Shown one piece after another: positions 35,484 through 43,193 of a stretch of 64,000 nucleotides of DNA. Every line of letters starts with the position of its first letter. Position 1 is the stretch's first letter. Source of the DNA: Devosia sp. (lineage in GTDB: Bacteria; Pseudomonadota; Alphaproteobacteria; Rhizobiales; Devosiaceae); the NCBI GenBank assembly GCA_016713105.1, contig JADJPS010000004.1, forward strand, positions 1 to 64,000. Reading direction: 5' to 3'. Position numbers and translations under genes: made by a program. The notes below the pieces were generated by a model. The model had not been told where the DNA came from. It did no database searches and saw only the letters and a list, made by a program, of their open reading frames with translations.

Positions 35484-35543
35484 ACGACGCAGGCAGCGAC
35501 GCGGCCCCGGTCCCTCAGGGACCGGGAGGCTGCGTCGTCGTTT
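35484..35543 (+). terminator. Long stem terminating the dehydratase arm
   Basis: Inner stem CCCGGTCCC (35506-35514) / GGGACCGGG (35518-35526) with a 3-base loop, nested inside outer arms ACGACGCAG (35484-35492) and CTGCGTCGT (35530-35538). CGTTTCC follows. It starts 14 bases after the last dehydratase stop. Confidence 0.7.
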
Positions 35544-35554
35544 CCGGGGAAAAC

Positions 35555-35630
35555 TGGTGCCGGCAGCAGGAATCGAACCCGCGACCCACTGATTACAAAT
35601 CAGTTGCTCTACCAACTGAGCTATACCGGC
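35555..35630 (-). tRNA. tRNA-Thr(TGT), CCA encoded
   Basis: 76 bases including CCA. Acceptor GCCGGTA pairs with TGCCGGC, D-arm GCTCAGTTGGTAGAGC, anticodon stem CTGAT/ATCAG with loop TTTGTAA (anticodon TGT, threonine), T-arm GCGGGTTCGATTCCTGC. All four arms pair. It is on the minus strand, converging on the dehydratase arm. Confidence 0.97.
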
Positions 35631-35640
35631 AGCACGCGGC

Positions 35641-35669
35641 TAGCTAGCATCGGCGGCGCCGGGGTGCAA
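35641..35669 (-). promoter_or_regulatory. Promoter of tRNA-Thr
   Basis: On the minus strand TTGCAC (35669-35664), 17 bases, TAGCTA (35646-35641), with the tRNA 5' end 11 bases further on. Spacing and position fit a housekeeping sigma factor. Confidence 0.65.
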
Positions 35670-35790
35670 GGCGCCGATGACCCTGGCAGCAGCGTTCGAC
35701 ATTGGTGACGTTGCGCTGTCGCCGCCGAGTGATTATCAGCCGGGGGCACGGCGCATTTGCACCGGCCCTGCGCAGAAGAGGAAGCCGTCC

Positions 35791-37022
35791 ATGAAATTCT
35801 CAACATCCATCGGCCTGCCGCTGGCCTTGGCCCTGAGCCTGGCCGTGGCGGCCTGCGACAACAACACGCCGCCCCGGCAGCAAACGCACCTGCAGCCCAG
35901 ACAGCGGATGCCGAAAAGGCGGCCGCCGAGCAGAAGGCGGCAGAGGAAAAGGCCGCTGCCGAGAAGGCCGAGGCGGACAAGAAGGCGGCCGATGCCGCCG
36001 CAGCGGCGAAGGCCGAGGAAGAAAAGCAGGCCGCCGAGGCTGCTGCCGCAGCGGCGAAGGCCGAGGAAGAAAAGCAGGCCGCCGAGGCTGCTGCGGCAGC
36101 GGCGAAGGCCGAGGAAGAAAAGCAGGCCGCCGAGGCTGCTGCGGCAGCGGCGAAGGCCGAGGAAGAGAAGCAGGCTGCCGAAGCTGCTGCAGCGGCGGCA
36201 AAGGCCGAGGCAGAGAAGCAGGCCGCCGAGGCTGCTGCAGCGGCGGCAAAGGCCGAGGCAGAGAAGCAGGCCGCCGAGGCTGCTGCAGCGGCGGCAAAGG
36301 CCGAGGCAGAGAAGCAGGCCGCCGAGGCTGCGGCGGCCAGGGAGGAGTCAGAACGACAGGCTGCGCTGGCGATTTCGCGTGGAAAGGCCGACGCAGAAGC
36401 TGCCGTCGCCGCTGCACTCGCTGTCGAGGCAAAGGAAAACGAGGCCGCTCCGGCCGCAGTAGATCCTGCCGCGGAGCGCGGCAAGCTGGAGGCCGAGGCT
36501 GCGGTCGACGCCGCCAATGTGGCCCCGGCTCCGACCGAGCTGCCTGCGACCGATGCCGCCGAGGCGAGGGGCGCCGCGGACGCCGAGGCCGCTGTCGCGG
36601 CGGCGGAGCCGTCCCCTGATGCCGCCGCCGATGGGGCGGAGGCCAGAGGAAGTGCCGACGCGGTGGCTGCAGTGGCTTCCGCCGAGACGACTCCTGCCGC
36701 GGCCCTCCTGCCGGCGTCAGGCCTCAAGCCGGATACCCTGCTTGCCGCCCGGGCCAAGGCCGACGACATCGGCTATCTCGGCGTCTGGGCCGCCGATCCG
36801 GCCGCCTGCGGCACAGTCGACCAGGCCAGCGGCTCGGGCTATGTCGTGATAACCCGCATCAGCGTGCGCCAGGGTGCCGAGATCGCATTGGTCGATGCCG
36901 CACCGACCGTGGACGGAAAGGCCTCGCTCAAGTCGGGTGAGAGCACCATCGAGATCATCCAGTCCGGTCCCGACGCGATCAGCGTCAACGGCTCGGCGCT
37001 GCTGCGGTGCGTGCTGCCATAA
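35791..37022 (+). CDS. Alanine-rich repeat lipoprotein, frameshifted
   Basis: Starts MKFSTSIGLPLALALSLAVAAC: a lipoprotein signal with the lipobox AVAAC, after which the sequence reads DNNTPP and loses frame at the run CCCC (35872-35875). Restoring one C continues into PAANAPAAQTADAEKAA and an open frame to 37022, about 410 aa. Residues of the middle third form seven 16-residue repeats (AEEEKQAAEAAAAAAK type), a predicted long alpha-helix as in TolA or Lpp-like spacers. The C-terminal ~90 residues make a globular domain with YLGVWAADPAACG and a final RCVLP, whose two cysteines may pair. Probably outer-membrane anchored and spanning the periplasm. Start preceded by GAAGAGGAAG. Function unknown. 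Confidence 0.8.
36012..36347 (+). repeat. Seven tandem 48-bp coding repeats
   Basis: Units begin at 36012, 36060, 36108, 36156, 36204, 36252 and 36300. The first four encode AEEEKQ and the last three AEAEKQ, followed by AAEAAAAAAK. High identity between units indicates recent expansion by slippage or unequal crossing-over, so copy number may vary between strains. Confidence 0.92.
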
Positions 37023-37030
37023 GGTGAGAC

Positions 37031-37060
37031 GGGTCGGCCACGGTCTGCCGTGGCCGACCC
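37031..37060. terminator. Bidirectional terminator between lipoprotein and rlmB
   Basis: Perfect 13-bp stem GGGTCGGCCACGG (37031-37043) / CCGTGGCCGACCC (37048-37060) with loop TCTG, filling the 38-base gap between two convergent genes. Confidence 0.75.
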
Positions 37061-37819
37061 CTAAGCTGTCGGCCGGCCGGCCGTGACCGCGAACAGCGCG
37101 ATTGCGGCCGCGTTGGAGACGTTCAGCGACTTGATCGGGCCCGGCATGTCGAGCCGCACCACATCGTCGCACAGTTCGCGGGTGCGCTGCCTCAGCCCCT
37201 TGCCCTCGGCGCCGAGAACGATCGCCATCGGCACATTGTCGGAGCGCGGTCGCAGCGGGGCAGGGGCCTCTGAATCGAAGCCGATGACGGTCAGGCCGCG
37301 CCCCTTCAGCTTCTCGATCGCGTCGCCGAGGTTCCGCACCTCTATCATCGGCACGAGGTCCAGCGCACCGGATGCCGCCTTGGCCATCACGCCGGTCTCG
37401 CGCGGCGAGTGCCGCGCAGTCGTTACCACTGCGTCGGCCCCGAAGGCGCAGGCGGTCCGCAGGATAGCGCCGACATTGTGCGGATCGGTCAGTTGATCGA
37501 GCACGACCACCAGCTGCGGATTGCGGACATCGTCGAGCCCGAAGCGGCTGACGGGCTCTACCTCCAGCGCTACGCCCTGATGCACCGCATCCGCCCCGAG
37601 CAGGCGGTCGAGTTCCCTGGGCGTGGTCTCGACCGGCTTCATGCGGCCGACACCGCCGGATTCGGCGAGCCGGGCGAGCGCATTCGGCGTGGCCAGGAGA
37701 TTGCGCTTGTCGCGGCCGGGATTGTCCAGTGCGGCCCGCACGGTGTGCAGCCCATACAGGTAGACCGGTCCGGTGTCGGGATCGTAGCGCGGCTTGGGTG
37801 GGAACTTGTTGCGGCTCAT
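37061..37819 (-). CDS. rlmB: 23S rRNA (guanosine-2'-O-)-methyltransferase, RlmB-like SPOUT enzyme
   Basis: 252 aa from ATG 37819. N-terminal substrate-binding domain (YLYGLHTVRAALDN) and C-terminal SPOUT knot with motif 1 LDQLTDPHNVGAILRTA, motif 2 IVLGAEGKGLRQ and motif 3 PGPIKSLNVSNAAAIALF. It methylates the ribose of a 23S rRNA guanosine (G2251 in E. coli numbering) or a related target; the TrmH/RlmB subtype call rests on length and motifs. Confidence 0.92.
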   Translation of the reverse strand: MSRNKFPPKPRYDPDTGPVYLYGLHTVRAALDNPGRDKRNLLATPNALARLAESGGVGRMKPVETTPRELDRLLGADAVHQGVALEVEPVSRFGLDDVRNPQLVVVLDQLTDPHNVGAILRTACAFGADAVVTTARHSPRETGVMAKAASGALDLVPMIEVRNLGDAIEKLKGRGLTVIGFDSEAPAPLRPRSDNVPMAIVLGAEGKGLRQRTRELCDDVVRLDMPGPIKSLNVSNAAAIALFAVTAGRPTA

Positions 37820-37858
37820 GGCGTCTGACCTAACGGGTTCGATGCTCGCCAGCAAGCC

Positions 37859-39229
37859 TCAGGCCGGTGAGCCGCCCTGCAGCGTGACGCGAACCTCGAG
37901 CCCGCCCTCGGTTGCACGGGAGAATGCCAGCACGCCGCCGTTGAGCTGCACGATCTCGCGGACGATGGCGAGGCCGATCCCGCTCCCCGGACGGGCCTCG
38001 TCGATGCGGTGACCGCGCTCACCCAGCCTGGTCAACGCGGCCTCGTCGAGGCCCGGACCATCGTCTGCGACGCGAAGCACCACATTGCGGCCGGCAGCGG
38101 CGGCGGACACGTTTATCGTCCTGTGTGCCCATCCCGCCGCATTCTCCAGGATGATGCCCAGCAACTCGGTGAGGTCTGTCGTATCCAGCGCCACCGTCAG
38201 TCCGGCAGGAACATCGATGGCCCACGCCCGTTGCTGCCCCGACGGTGTGGCCTTGATGGCCGCCAGCACCCTGTCGAGGGTCTGGGGCAGCAACGTCGAC
38301 CGGAAGTCGGATCGTGAGCGATGCCGAAGCCGGGACAGCCGCAACTGGTGGTCTATGGTTTCCGTCATGTCGGCCGTCAGCCGCTCGATAGCATCGGCAG
38401 CGCGGGTCTTGCCCTCGCGCCGCAACTCATGGGCCTCACCGTTGAGCAGAGTCAGCGAGGTCTTCAGCCCATGTGCCAGGTCCGCCGCCCGGTCCCGTGC
38501 GAAGTCAATCGAGCGTTGCTGCACCTCGATCAGGTCATTGACTTCCGCGACGAGGGGCATCACCTCGGCGGGGAAGCGGCCATCGAGCGTCCGCGTGACG
38601 CCGGAACGCACCAGACCGACGCCGCGCTTTATCAGTGACAGCGGCGAAAGGCCCAGCGTGACCTGGATCCACGAGGTAGCAACAAGGGCGACCGCCAGAA
38701 CCGCCAGGGCGCTGATCAAGTCGATCCGAAACGCGGCATTGGTCGCCTCGGTAGGCCCGAGGTCCTCGGCCACCGTGACTTCAAGCACCCGAGTCAGCAT
38801 GGGGTCGGCCAGATCGAAGGTCAGGATCCGAGACCGCATCAGCGTCAGTTCGCCGTTCGGGCCGACGACTCCGGGCCCGTTGCACGGAGCCGTCGGCCGC
38901 AACCCCATCGGGGCGTGCAGCACCGTGTCCCATAGCGAGCGCGAGCGCGCGAGGGCTTCGGTAGACGGGTCACGGATCTGCCAGTAGATGCCGCCCGCCG
39001 GCGTCTCGAAACGGGCGTCGGGCATGGGTTGGATCAGCGTCGGCGTCGGCGGGTCCGGGTCAACCAGGGCGATCATGCGCTGGAGTTGGGCATCGAGCCC
39101 GGCCTCGAAGCTGCGGTGGACGTGGCCGGCGAAGATCGTCGCGACGGAGACCCCCGCTACGGCAAGGACGACGACGATCGACAGGGTGGAGAGCACCAGC
39201 AACCGCAGACGCAGGGAAGGGGCCTTCAA
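37859..39229 (-). CDS. PhoQ-like sensor histidine kinase
   Basis: 456 aa. Two membrane helices (about 12-34 and 172-190) flank a periplasmic sensor region of roughly 135 residues. HAMP-like segment, then the dimerisation helix with phospho-acceptor His in LAHGLKTSLTLL, which resembles PhoQ (THSLKTPL) more than the common HELRTPL box. ATPase motifs: N-box ILENAAGWA, D-box VADDGPGLDE, G-box PGSGIGLAIV. The start overlaps the response regulator stop by 4 bases. It probably senses an envelope signal such as a divalent cation or a cationic compound; the signal is inference. Confidence 0.93.
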   Translation of the reverse strand: MKAPSLRLRLLVLSTLSIVVVLAVAGVSVATIFAGHVHRSFEAGLDAQLQRMIALVDPDPPTPTLIQPMPDARFETPAGGIYWQIRDPSTEALARSRSLWDTVLHAPMGLRPTAPCNGPGVVGPNGELTLMRSRILTFDLADPMLTRVLEVTVAEDLGPTEATNAAFRIDLISALAVLAVALVATSWIQVTLGLSPLSLIKRGVGLVRSGVTRTLDGRFPAEVMPLVAEVNDLIEVQQRSIDFARDRAADLAHGLKTSLTLLNGEAHELRREGKTRAADAIERLTADMTETIDHQLRLSRLRHRSRSDFRSTLLPQTLDRVLAAIKATPSGQQRAWAIDVPAGLTVALDTTDLTELLGIILENAAGWAHRTINVSAAAAGRNVVLRVADDGPGLDEAALTRLGERGHRIDEARPGSGIGLAIVREIVQLNGGVLAFSRATEGGLEVRVTLQGGSPA

Positions 39230-39891
39230 TCGGGCTCTCCGTCCATCGTGTAGCCAAAGCCGCGCCTGGTGAGGATGGCCTCGGTGCCGAGTTTCTGCCG
39301 CACGCGCCGTACCAGCACCTCGATAGCGTTGGAGTCGAGTTCAAAGTCCTGGAAGTACAGGTGCTCGGTGAGCTCAGGCTGACTGACGACCCGTCCGCGG
39401 TGATGCATCAGATAACTGACGAGCCGGTATTCCTGCGGACTGAGCTGAATGGGCAGGCCGCCCTTGGCGACCCGCATCTGACGGGTGTCGAGACTGATGT
39501 CGCCGACCTCAATCACCGGGGAAGGATGACCTGCCGCGCGACGGAGCAGGGCGCGGACCCGCGCCACCAGTTCCTCCACTCGGAACGGCTTGGTCAGATA
39601 GTCGTCCGCGCCAGCGTCGATCCCCTCGACGCGTTCGTCCCAGTTGCCGCGGGCGGTGAGGACCAGCACCGGCAAAGTGCGGCCGGCCTTGCGCCAGCGC
39701 TTGAGCACCGTCAATCCATCGAGCCCTGGTAGCCCGAGGTCGAGCACGACGGCGTCGTAGGGCTCAGTGTCGCCGCGGAACCAGCCTTCTTCCCCGTCCT
39801 TCTCGACCTCGACGAGCAATCCTGCCTGCTCGAGTGCCGAACGGATCGTCGCCGCGATCCCGGGATCGTCTTCAAGGACCAGCAAGCGCAT
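39226..39891 (-). CDS. OmpR/PhoP-family response regulator
   Basis: 221 aa. Receiver with acidic pocket EDD (7-9), phospho-acceptor Asp51 in VLDLGLPGLDG, Thr79 and Lys101 (TKPF). C-terminal winged helix with LSPQEYRLVSYLMHHRGRVVSQ and VLVRRVRQKLG. Cognate partner of the overlapping kinase gene. It begins 3 bases after the stop of the PepSY protein, so all three are one operon. Direct repeats with 11-bp period at 40367-40385 are a candidate binding site. Confidence 0.95.
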   Translation of the reverse strand: MRLLVLEDDPGIAATIRSALEQAGLLVEVEKDGEEGWFRGDTEPYDAVVLDLGLPGLDGLTVLKRWRKAGRTLPVLVLTARGNWDERVEGIDAGADDYLTKPFRVEELVARVRALLRRAAGHPSPVIEVGDISLDTRQMRVAKGGLPIQLSPQEYRLVSYLMHHRGRVVSQPELTEHLYFQDFELDSNAIEVLVRRVRQKLGTEAILTRRGFGYTMDGEPD

Positions 39892-39893
39892 GA

Positions 39894-40343
39894 TCAGTGG
39901 AGCCTGGTCCCGGAGACAGCGTCGAAGTCGATGCGCTTCACCCTGCCGGCGGCATCGACGTACTTGACCCGGTAGACCAGAGCCTCGTGACGCCGGACCA
40001 GCGTCACGTCGATCACCGTTCCACTCGTCTGGCGGGCGAACAGGGCAAGGATCTGCCTCAGCGTGAGCGCATCCTCGGCCTTGACGGCCCGCAGCGCGTC
40101 GTCGTGGTCATCAGCACCGATGCTCTTGCCGGAGCGATCCTCACCATCGTCGTCGTCGTCATCATCATCGTCGTCGTCATTATCATCATCGCCGTCATCG
40201 TCGGACTTGTCGGAGTCGCCCCCTCCACCGGAGCCCGAGTCCGACTCGGACCCGTCATCGGCCCATGACGGCGTTGCCGACCCGAGAACGGGCGCGGTGA
40301 CGACCAACGCGAGCAGCAAGTTGATCAGAAGACGGCGATCCAT
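39894..40343 (-). CDS. Aspartate-rich periplasmic PepSY-like protein
   Basis: 149 aa. Signal peptide (LLINLLLALVVTAPVLGSATPSWA), then about 45 residues that are nearly all Asp, Ser and Gly with a run of eleven Asp, then a PepSY-like domain (DDALRAVKAEDALTL through VKYVDAAGRVKRIDFDAVSG). The poly-Asp stretch is a plausible low-affinity calcium or magnesium binder. First gene of the three-gene operon with the response regulator and PhoQ-like kinase, so it may be a feedback or co-sensor component. The TCG/TCA trinucleotide repeat coding for Asp is prone to length variation. Confidence 0.85.
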   Translation of the reverse strand: MDRRLLINLLLALVVTAPVLGSATPSWADDGSESDSGSGGGGDSDKSDDDGDDDNDDDDDDDDDDDGEDRSGKSIGADDHDDALRAVKAEDALTLRQILALFARQTSGTVIDVTLVRRHEALVYRVKYVDAAGRVKRIDFDAVSGTRLH

Positions 40344-40366
40344 CCGTGGATCATATCATGGTCGTG

Positions 40367-40385
40367 GCTTACGGGATGCTTACGG
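40367..40385. promoter_or_regulatory. Candidate response-regulator binding repeats
   Basis: GCTTACGG occurs at 40367-40374 and 40378-40385, an exact direct repeat with an 11-bp period. This is the geometry used by OmpR/PhoB-family dimers. It lies in the 121-base divergent space between the two aspartate-rich protein genes. A looser GCTAGCG pair is found at 40395-40401 and 40416-40422. Confidence 0.5.
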
Positions 40386-40464
40386 CGCCCGATGGCTAGC
40401 GGTCATGGCGGGGCTGCTAGCGTTGGGCATCGCGTCGCCTGACGCTGCAATCGAGGAGTCCCAG

Positions 40465-40881
40465 ATGAAGGTTACAGCCGCCACGTCTCTCGCTATTGTC
40501 GCCCTGGCGATGTCGCCGGCCATCGCCACCGCCAAGAGCATCAAGAACCAGGTGCCCGAAGCTGCCCTGGCCGCCTATTGCGCGACAGTCCCGGTCGACA
40601 GCGAGACCAGTGCCACGATCACTCTCGATGATGGCACTGTCCTGAACGGCAGCATCCACTGCGAGGCTGAAGACCTGATCATCGGGAGTGACGACATCGA
40701 CGACCTTCCCGACGACAGCGACGGCCGTGCGGACAATGACGATCTGGACGACGACAACTCGGGCCGGGGAAGCGATGACGACCAGTCCGATGATGACGAC
40801 TCCGGGCGGGCATCGAACAGCTCGGGCCACGATTCGGACGATGACGACGACTCGGGCCACCGCGACGGCGACGACGACTGA
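40465..40881 (+). CDS. Aspartate-rich secreted protein
   Basis: 138 aa from ATG 40465, with CGAGGAGTCCC before it. Signal peptide (LAIVALAMSPAIATAK), a short region with two cysteines (AAYCATVPV and SIHCEAEDL) and two beta-like stretches (TSATITLDDGTVLNG), then a 65-residue tail made mostly of Asp, Ser, Gly and His. No known domain. Divergent from, and compositionally similar to, the PepSY-like protein, with likely shared control by the two-component system. Could bind calcium or magnesium outside the cell. Confidence 0.75.
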   Translation: MKVTAATSLAIVALAMSPAIATAKSIKNQVPEAALAAYCATVPVDSETSATITLDDGTVLNGSIHCEAEDLIIGSDDIDDLPDDSDGRADNDDLDDDNSGRGSDDDQSDDDDSGRASNSSGHDSDDDDDSGHRDGDDD

Positions 40882-41030
40882 TGCAGGGCTCATTCGGATA
40901 GAGGAACCGCACCTCTGTCCGTGCGGCCTGATGACCCCAACCGCCAGGATCAGGCCCACTGCTGCCGGCCCGCGCACCCGATGGCGCGGCCGGCAGCCTT
41001 CCGTGATCGGCCGCACCGGCGAAATGACGG

Positions 41031-41059
41031 TTGACAGTCGTTCACCGCCCCGACATAAA
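41031..41059 (+). promoter_or_regulatory. Promoter of tRNA-Tyr/tRNA-Gly
   Basis: Consensus TTGACA (41031-41036), 17-base spacer, CATAAA (41054-41059). The tRNA-Tyr 5' end lies 54 bases further on. Confidence 0.7.
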
Positions 41060-41112
41060 CCGCGCCGACGACGCGCCCGGAGACGGGCGCCGTTCGTTTC
41101 TCCGGCTCTGAT

Positions 41113-41197
41113 GGAGGGGTGGGAGAGTGGTTAAATCCGGCAGACTGTAAATCTGCTCGCTTAGCGTACACTGGTTCGAATCCAGTCCCCTCCACCA
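41113..41197 (+). tRNA. tRNA-Tyr(GTA), CCA encoded
   Basis: 85 bases, class II with long variable arm (CTCGCTTAGCGTACA). Acceptor GGAGGGG/CCCCTCC, anticodon stem CAGA/TCTG with loop containing GTA, T-arm CTGGTTCGAATCCAG. Confidence 0.97.
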
Positions 41198-41281
41198 CCT
41201 TGCCAAGGGTGGCAGCCATTGTCGGGCCAGACCCTTGCGTCGGACTTCGTTCTATCGCTAAAAGCCTCTGCCGGCTCAGGC

Positions 41282-41355
41282 GCGGGTGTAGCTCAATGGT
41301 AGAGCAGCAGCCTTCCAAGCTGAATACGAGGGTTCGATTCCCTTCACCCGCTCCA
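41282..41355 (+). tRNA. tRNA-Gly(TCC), CCA encoded
   Basis: 74 bases. Acceptor GCGGGTG/CACCCGC, D-arm GCTCAATGGTAGAGC, anticodon loop CTTCCAA (TCC), T-arm AGGGTTCGATTCCCT. It is 84 bases after tRNA-Tyr, probably cotranscribed. Confidence 0.97.
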
Positions 41356-41404
41356 GCCGCCGGCCGCGGGGAGCACGCATGGCGCCGCTCCCCGGGTTTG
41401 GGCG

Positions 41405-41695
41405 TTAGCAGTCGAGCAGGTGCCCCGAGCCGGACGGAGCGGCGGAGCAATTCCACCACTTCAGCGGCAGCTTGACTTCGCCGGTGGCGTCAGCGGCTTT
41501 GCCGGCCGCCATGGCGACGGTCTGGACCGGGGCAGCGACCATGTCGGCTCCCATCTGCCAGCATTCCTTCTTCAGCATCGGGAACACCAGGCAGTTGGCC
41601 TGGTCGTCGGTAAGGAGCGGCGCGGCCTGCGTGGGCAGTACGGGCACGGCGAAACCCGTGGCGCACAGGGCCACGACGGCGAGCAGTTTGTGCAT
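41405..41695 (-). CDS. Small secreted cysteine-containing protein
   Basis: 96 aa from ATG 41695 (a longer frame to 41791 adds an unlikely Ser/Pro/Arg lead). Signal peptide KLLAVVALCATGFAVPVLPTQA. The mature part is about 70 residues with four cysteines (QANCLVF, KKECWQM, WWNCSAA and terminal LLDC), likely forming two disulphides. I do not recognise the family. It lies antisense between tRNA-Gly and tRNA-Trp, in a place usually free of protein genes. Confidence 0.7.
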   Translation of the reverse strand: MHKLLAVVALCATGFAVPVLPTQAAPLLTDDQANCLVFPMLKKECWQMGADMVAAPVQTVAMAAGKAADATGEVKLPLKWWNCSAAPSGSGHLLDC

Positions 41696-41817
41696 AGGTA
41701 ACCCCTGAGTTGTTCTGGCGCACCCTCCGTGCGCACCGACAACGCTACTCCGCCGCGCGGTGGGCGCAAGGGGGGACGAGGGACTTGTCACCGGCGGGCA
41801 TGTTCGCGACTTCTGTC

Positions 41818-41846
41818 TTGCATCCGCCGGACTTTGACATTAGACG
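41818..41846 (+). promoter_or_regulatory. Promoter of tRNA-Trp (and perhaps secE)
   Basis: TTGCAT (41818-41823), 17 bases, TAGACG (41841-41846), 15 bases before the tRNA. Confidence 0.5.
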
Positions 41847-41861
41847 GATGCCCGCAGGTCT

Positions 41862-41937
41862 AGGGGTATAGCTCAGTTGGTAGAGCATCGGTCTCCAAAA
41901 CCGAGGGTCGCGGGTTCAAGTCCTGCTGCCCCTGCCA
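41862..41937 (+). tRNA. tRNA-Trp(CCA), CCA end encoded
   Basis: 76 bases. Acceptor AGGGGTA/TGCCCCT, D-arm GCTCAGTTGGTAGAGC, anticodon loop TCTCCAAAA (CCA), T-arm GCGGGTTCAAGTCCTGC. tRNA-Trp directly before secE is a widely conserved order. Confidence 0.97.
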
Positions 41938-42293
41938 CCTGCAGTCTCCTGAGATAAGCGCTCTGTCACCGCACAACTCGTCCGTCCAGGTTGCGTCCGG
42001 CCGCGGACGTGCGCACGGAACCTGTCGCGGCGTGGCGCTTGCGACGCAGCCTCCGTAACTCGGCGGCGGCCCCGTCCACCGCTCGCTGAACCGCCAAAGG
42101 CACCGACGCGCCGCCCGCGGGGGTCTTGTTCCGGTCCTGGCGCGTGCAGGTTCCGACGAGTTCATTGAATGGCACGGGCCAGACAGGGCTTGCAATCGCC
42201 CGGCCAAGTCTCTAGATACCGCTCCACAGCCGCCCGGGGTGACTCGCGCTGTTGTTGGTTTTTGGCCGCGAGGCCCAAAGGAAAGTACCGCTG
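41938..42293 (+). other. Gap between tRNA-Trp and secE
   Basis: About 355 bases. I see no gene, only GC-rich sequence with no clear ribosome-binding site or promoter; it should contain the secE leader. Confidence 0.5.
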
Positions 42294-42488
42294 ATGGCCG
42301 CAGTCAACCCACTGAAATTCCTGCAAGAAGTTCGTCAGGAAGTCAGCAAGGTGTCTTGGCCGTCGCGCAACGAGACGCTGATCTCGACGGTGATGGTGCT
42401 GGTGTTCGTCTTGCTTGCCAGCTTCTTCTTTCTCGCCGCGGACCAGCTGATTTCCTGGCTCGTGCAGCTCGTGCTGTCGATCCGCTAG
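42294..42488 (+). CDS. secE: Preprotein translocase subunit SecE
   Basis: 64 aa, the short single-helix form. Amphipathic NPLKFLQEVRQEVSKVSWPSRNET contains the conserved KVxWPS motif, followed by one membrane helix (STVMVLVFVLLASFFFLAAD). It clamps SecY in the inner membrane. The ATG at 42294 has AAAGGAAAG upstream. 32 bases before nusG, the standard order. Confidence 0.95.
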   Translation: MAAVNPLKFLQEVRQEVSKVSWPSRNETLISTVMVLVFVLLASFFFLAADQLISWLVQLVLSIR

Positions 42489-42520
42489 GCGGCAACGGAT
42501 TCTGGGAGCGACGACGCGGC

Positions 42521-43050
42521 ATGGCCAAGCGCTGGTACATCGTACAAGCCTACTCGAACTTTGAACGCAAGGTGGCGGAGGATATCCGTCAGAAGGTGGC
42601 ACAGAAGAAGCTCGAGGAGCTCTTTGACGACGTGATCGTCCCGACCGAAAAGGTGGTTGAGATGCGTCGCGGCCGAAAGGTCGATGCGGAGCGGAAGTTC
42701 TTTCCGGGCTATGTCCTGGTAAAGATGGAGATGACCGATCAGGCATTCCATCTGATCAAGAACACCCCAAGGTCACCGGTTTCCTCGGTTCCGGCGACAA
42801 GCCCATGCCGATCTCTGAAAAGGAGGCCATGGCCATCCTTCAGCAGGTGCAGGAAGGGGTGGAGCATCCCAAGCCGTCCGTTTCGTTCGAAATCGGCGAG
42901 CAGGTGCGGGTCTCCGACGGACCGTTTGCCAGCTTCAGCGGCGTGGTCGAGGAAGTCGACGAGGAGCGTTCGCGCCTCAAGGTGGAAGTTTCGATCTTCG
43001 GGCGTCCGACGCCCGTGGAGCTCGAATACGGTCAGGTCGAGAAGGTCTGA
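42521..43050 (+). CDS. nusG: Transcription antitermination factor NusG, one-base frameshift
   Basis: Binds RNA polymerase to suppress pausing and links it to Rho or ribosomal S10. NGN domain: KRWYIVQAYSNFERKVAEDI, FFPGYVLVKMEMTD, AFHLIKNTP. The frame breaks at CCCC (42765-42768); one more C would give KVTGFLGSGDKPMPI and an uninterrupted 176 aa protein. The KOW domain is intact in the second frame: FEIGEQVRVSDGPFASFSG and VSIFGRPTPVELEYGQVEKV. NusG is essential in nearly all bacteria and the coding sequence is otherwise perfect, so a consensus error is the best explanation. Confidence 0.93.
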
Positions 43051-43193
43051 TCTACCTGTAGCCATCCGGTTACGGGAAATCCGTGGGAGAGGGCGGTGGC
43101 AGCCAGTCACCGGAAACACCTCGCACCACGGCGTCTCACTGATCCGGTGACGCGGATCGATCGCCCGATCGTGGGCAAACATGGAGATAGAAC

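Noticed and set aside
35555..35630. tRNA-Thr as attachment site of an integrated element
   Set aside because: No integrase gene and no duplicated tRNA 3' end could be found nearby.
36012..36347. Regular repeats as a possible CRISPR array
   Set aside because: Units are contiguous with no spacers, have a 48-bp period and encode a continuous helical protein repeat.
40130..40230. TCG/TCA/TCC-rich simple repeat as a non-coding microsatellite
   Set aside because: It is the reverse complement of Asp/Ser codons inside the PepSY-like protein gene.
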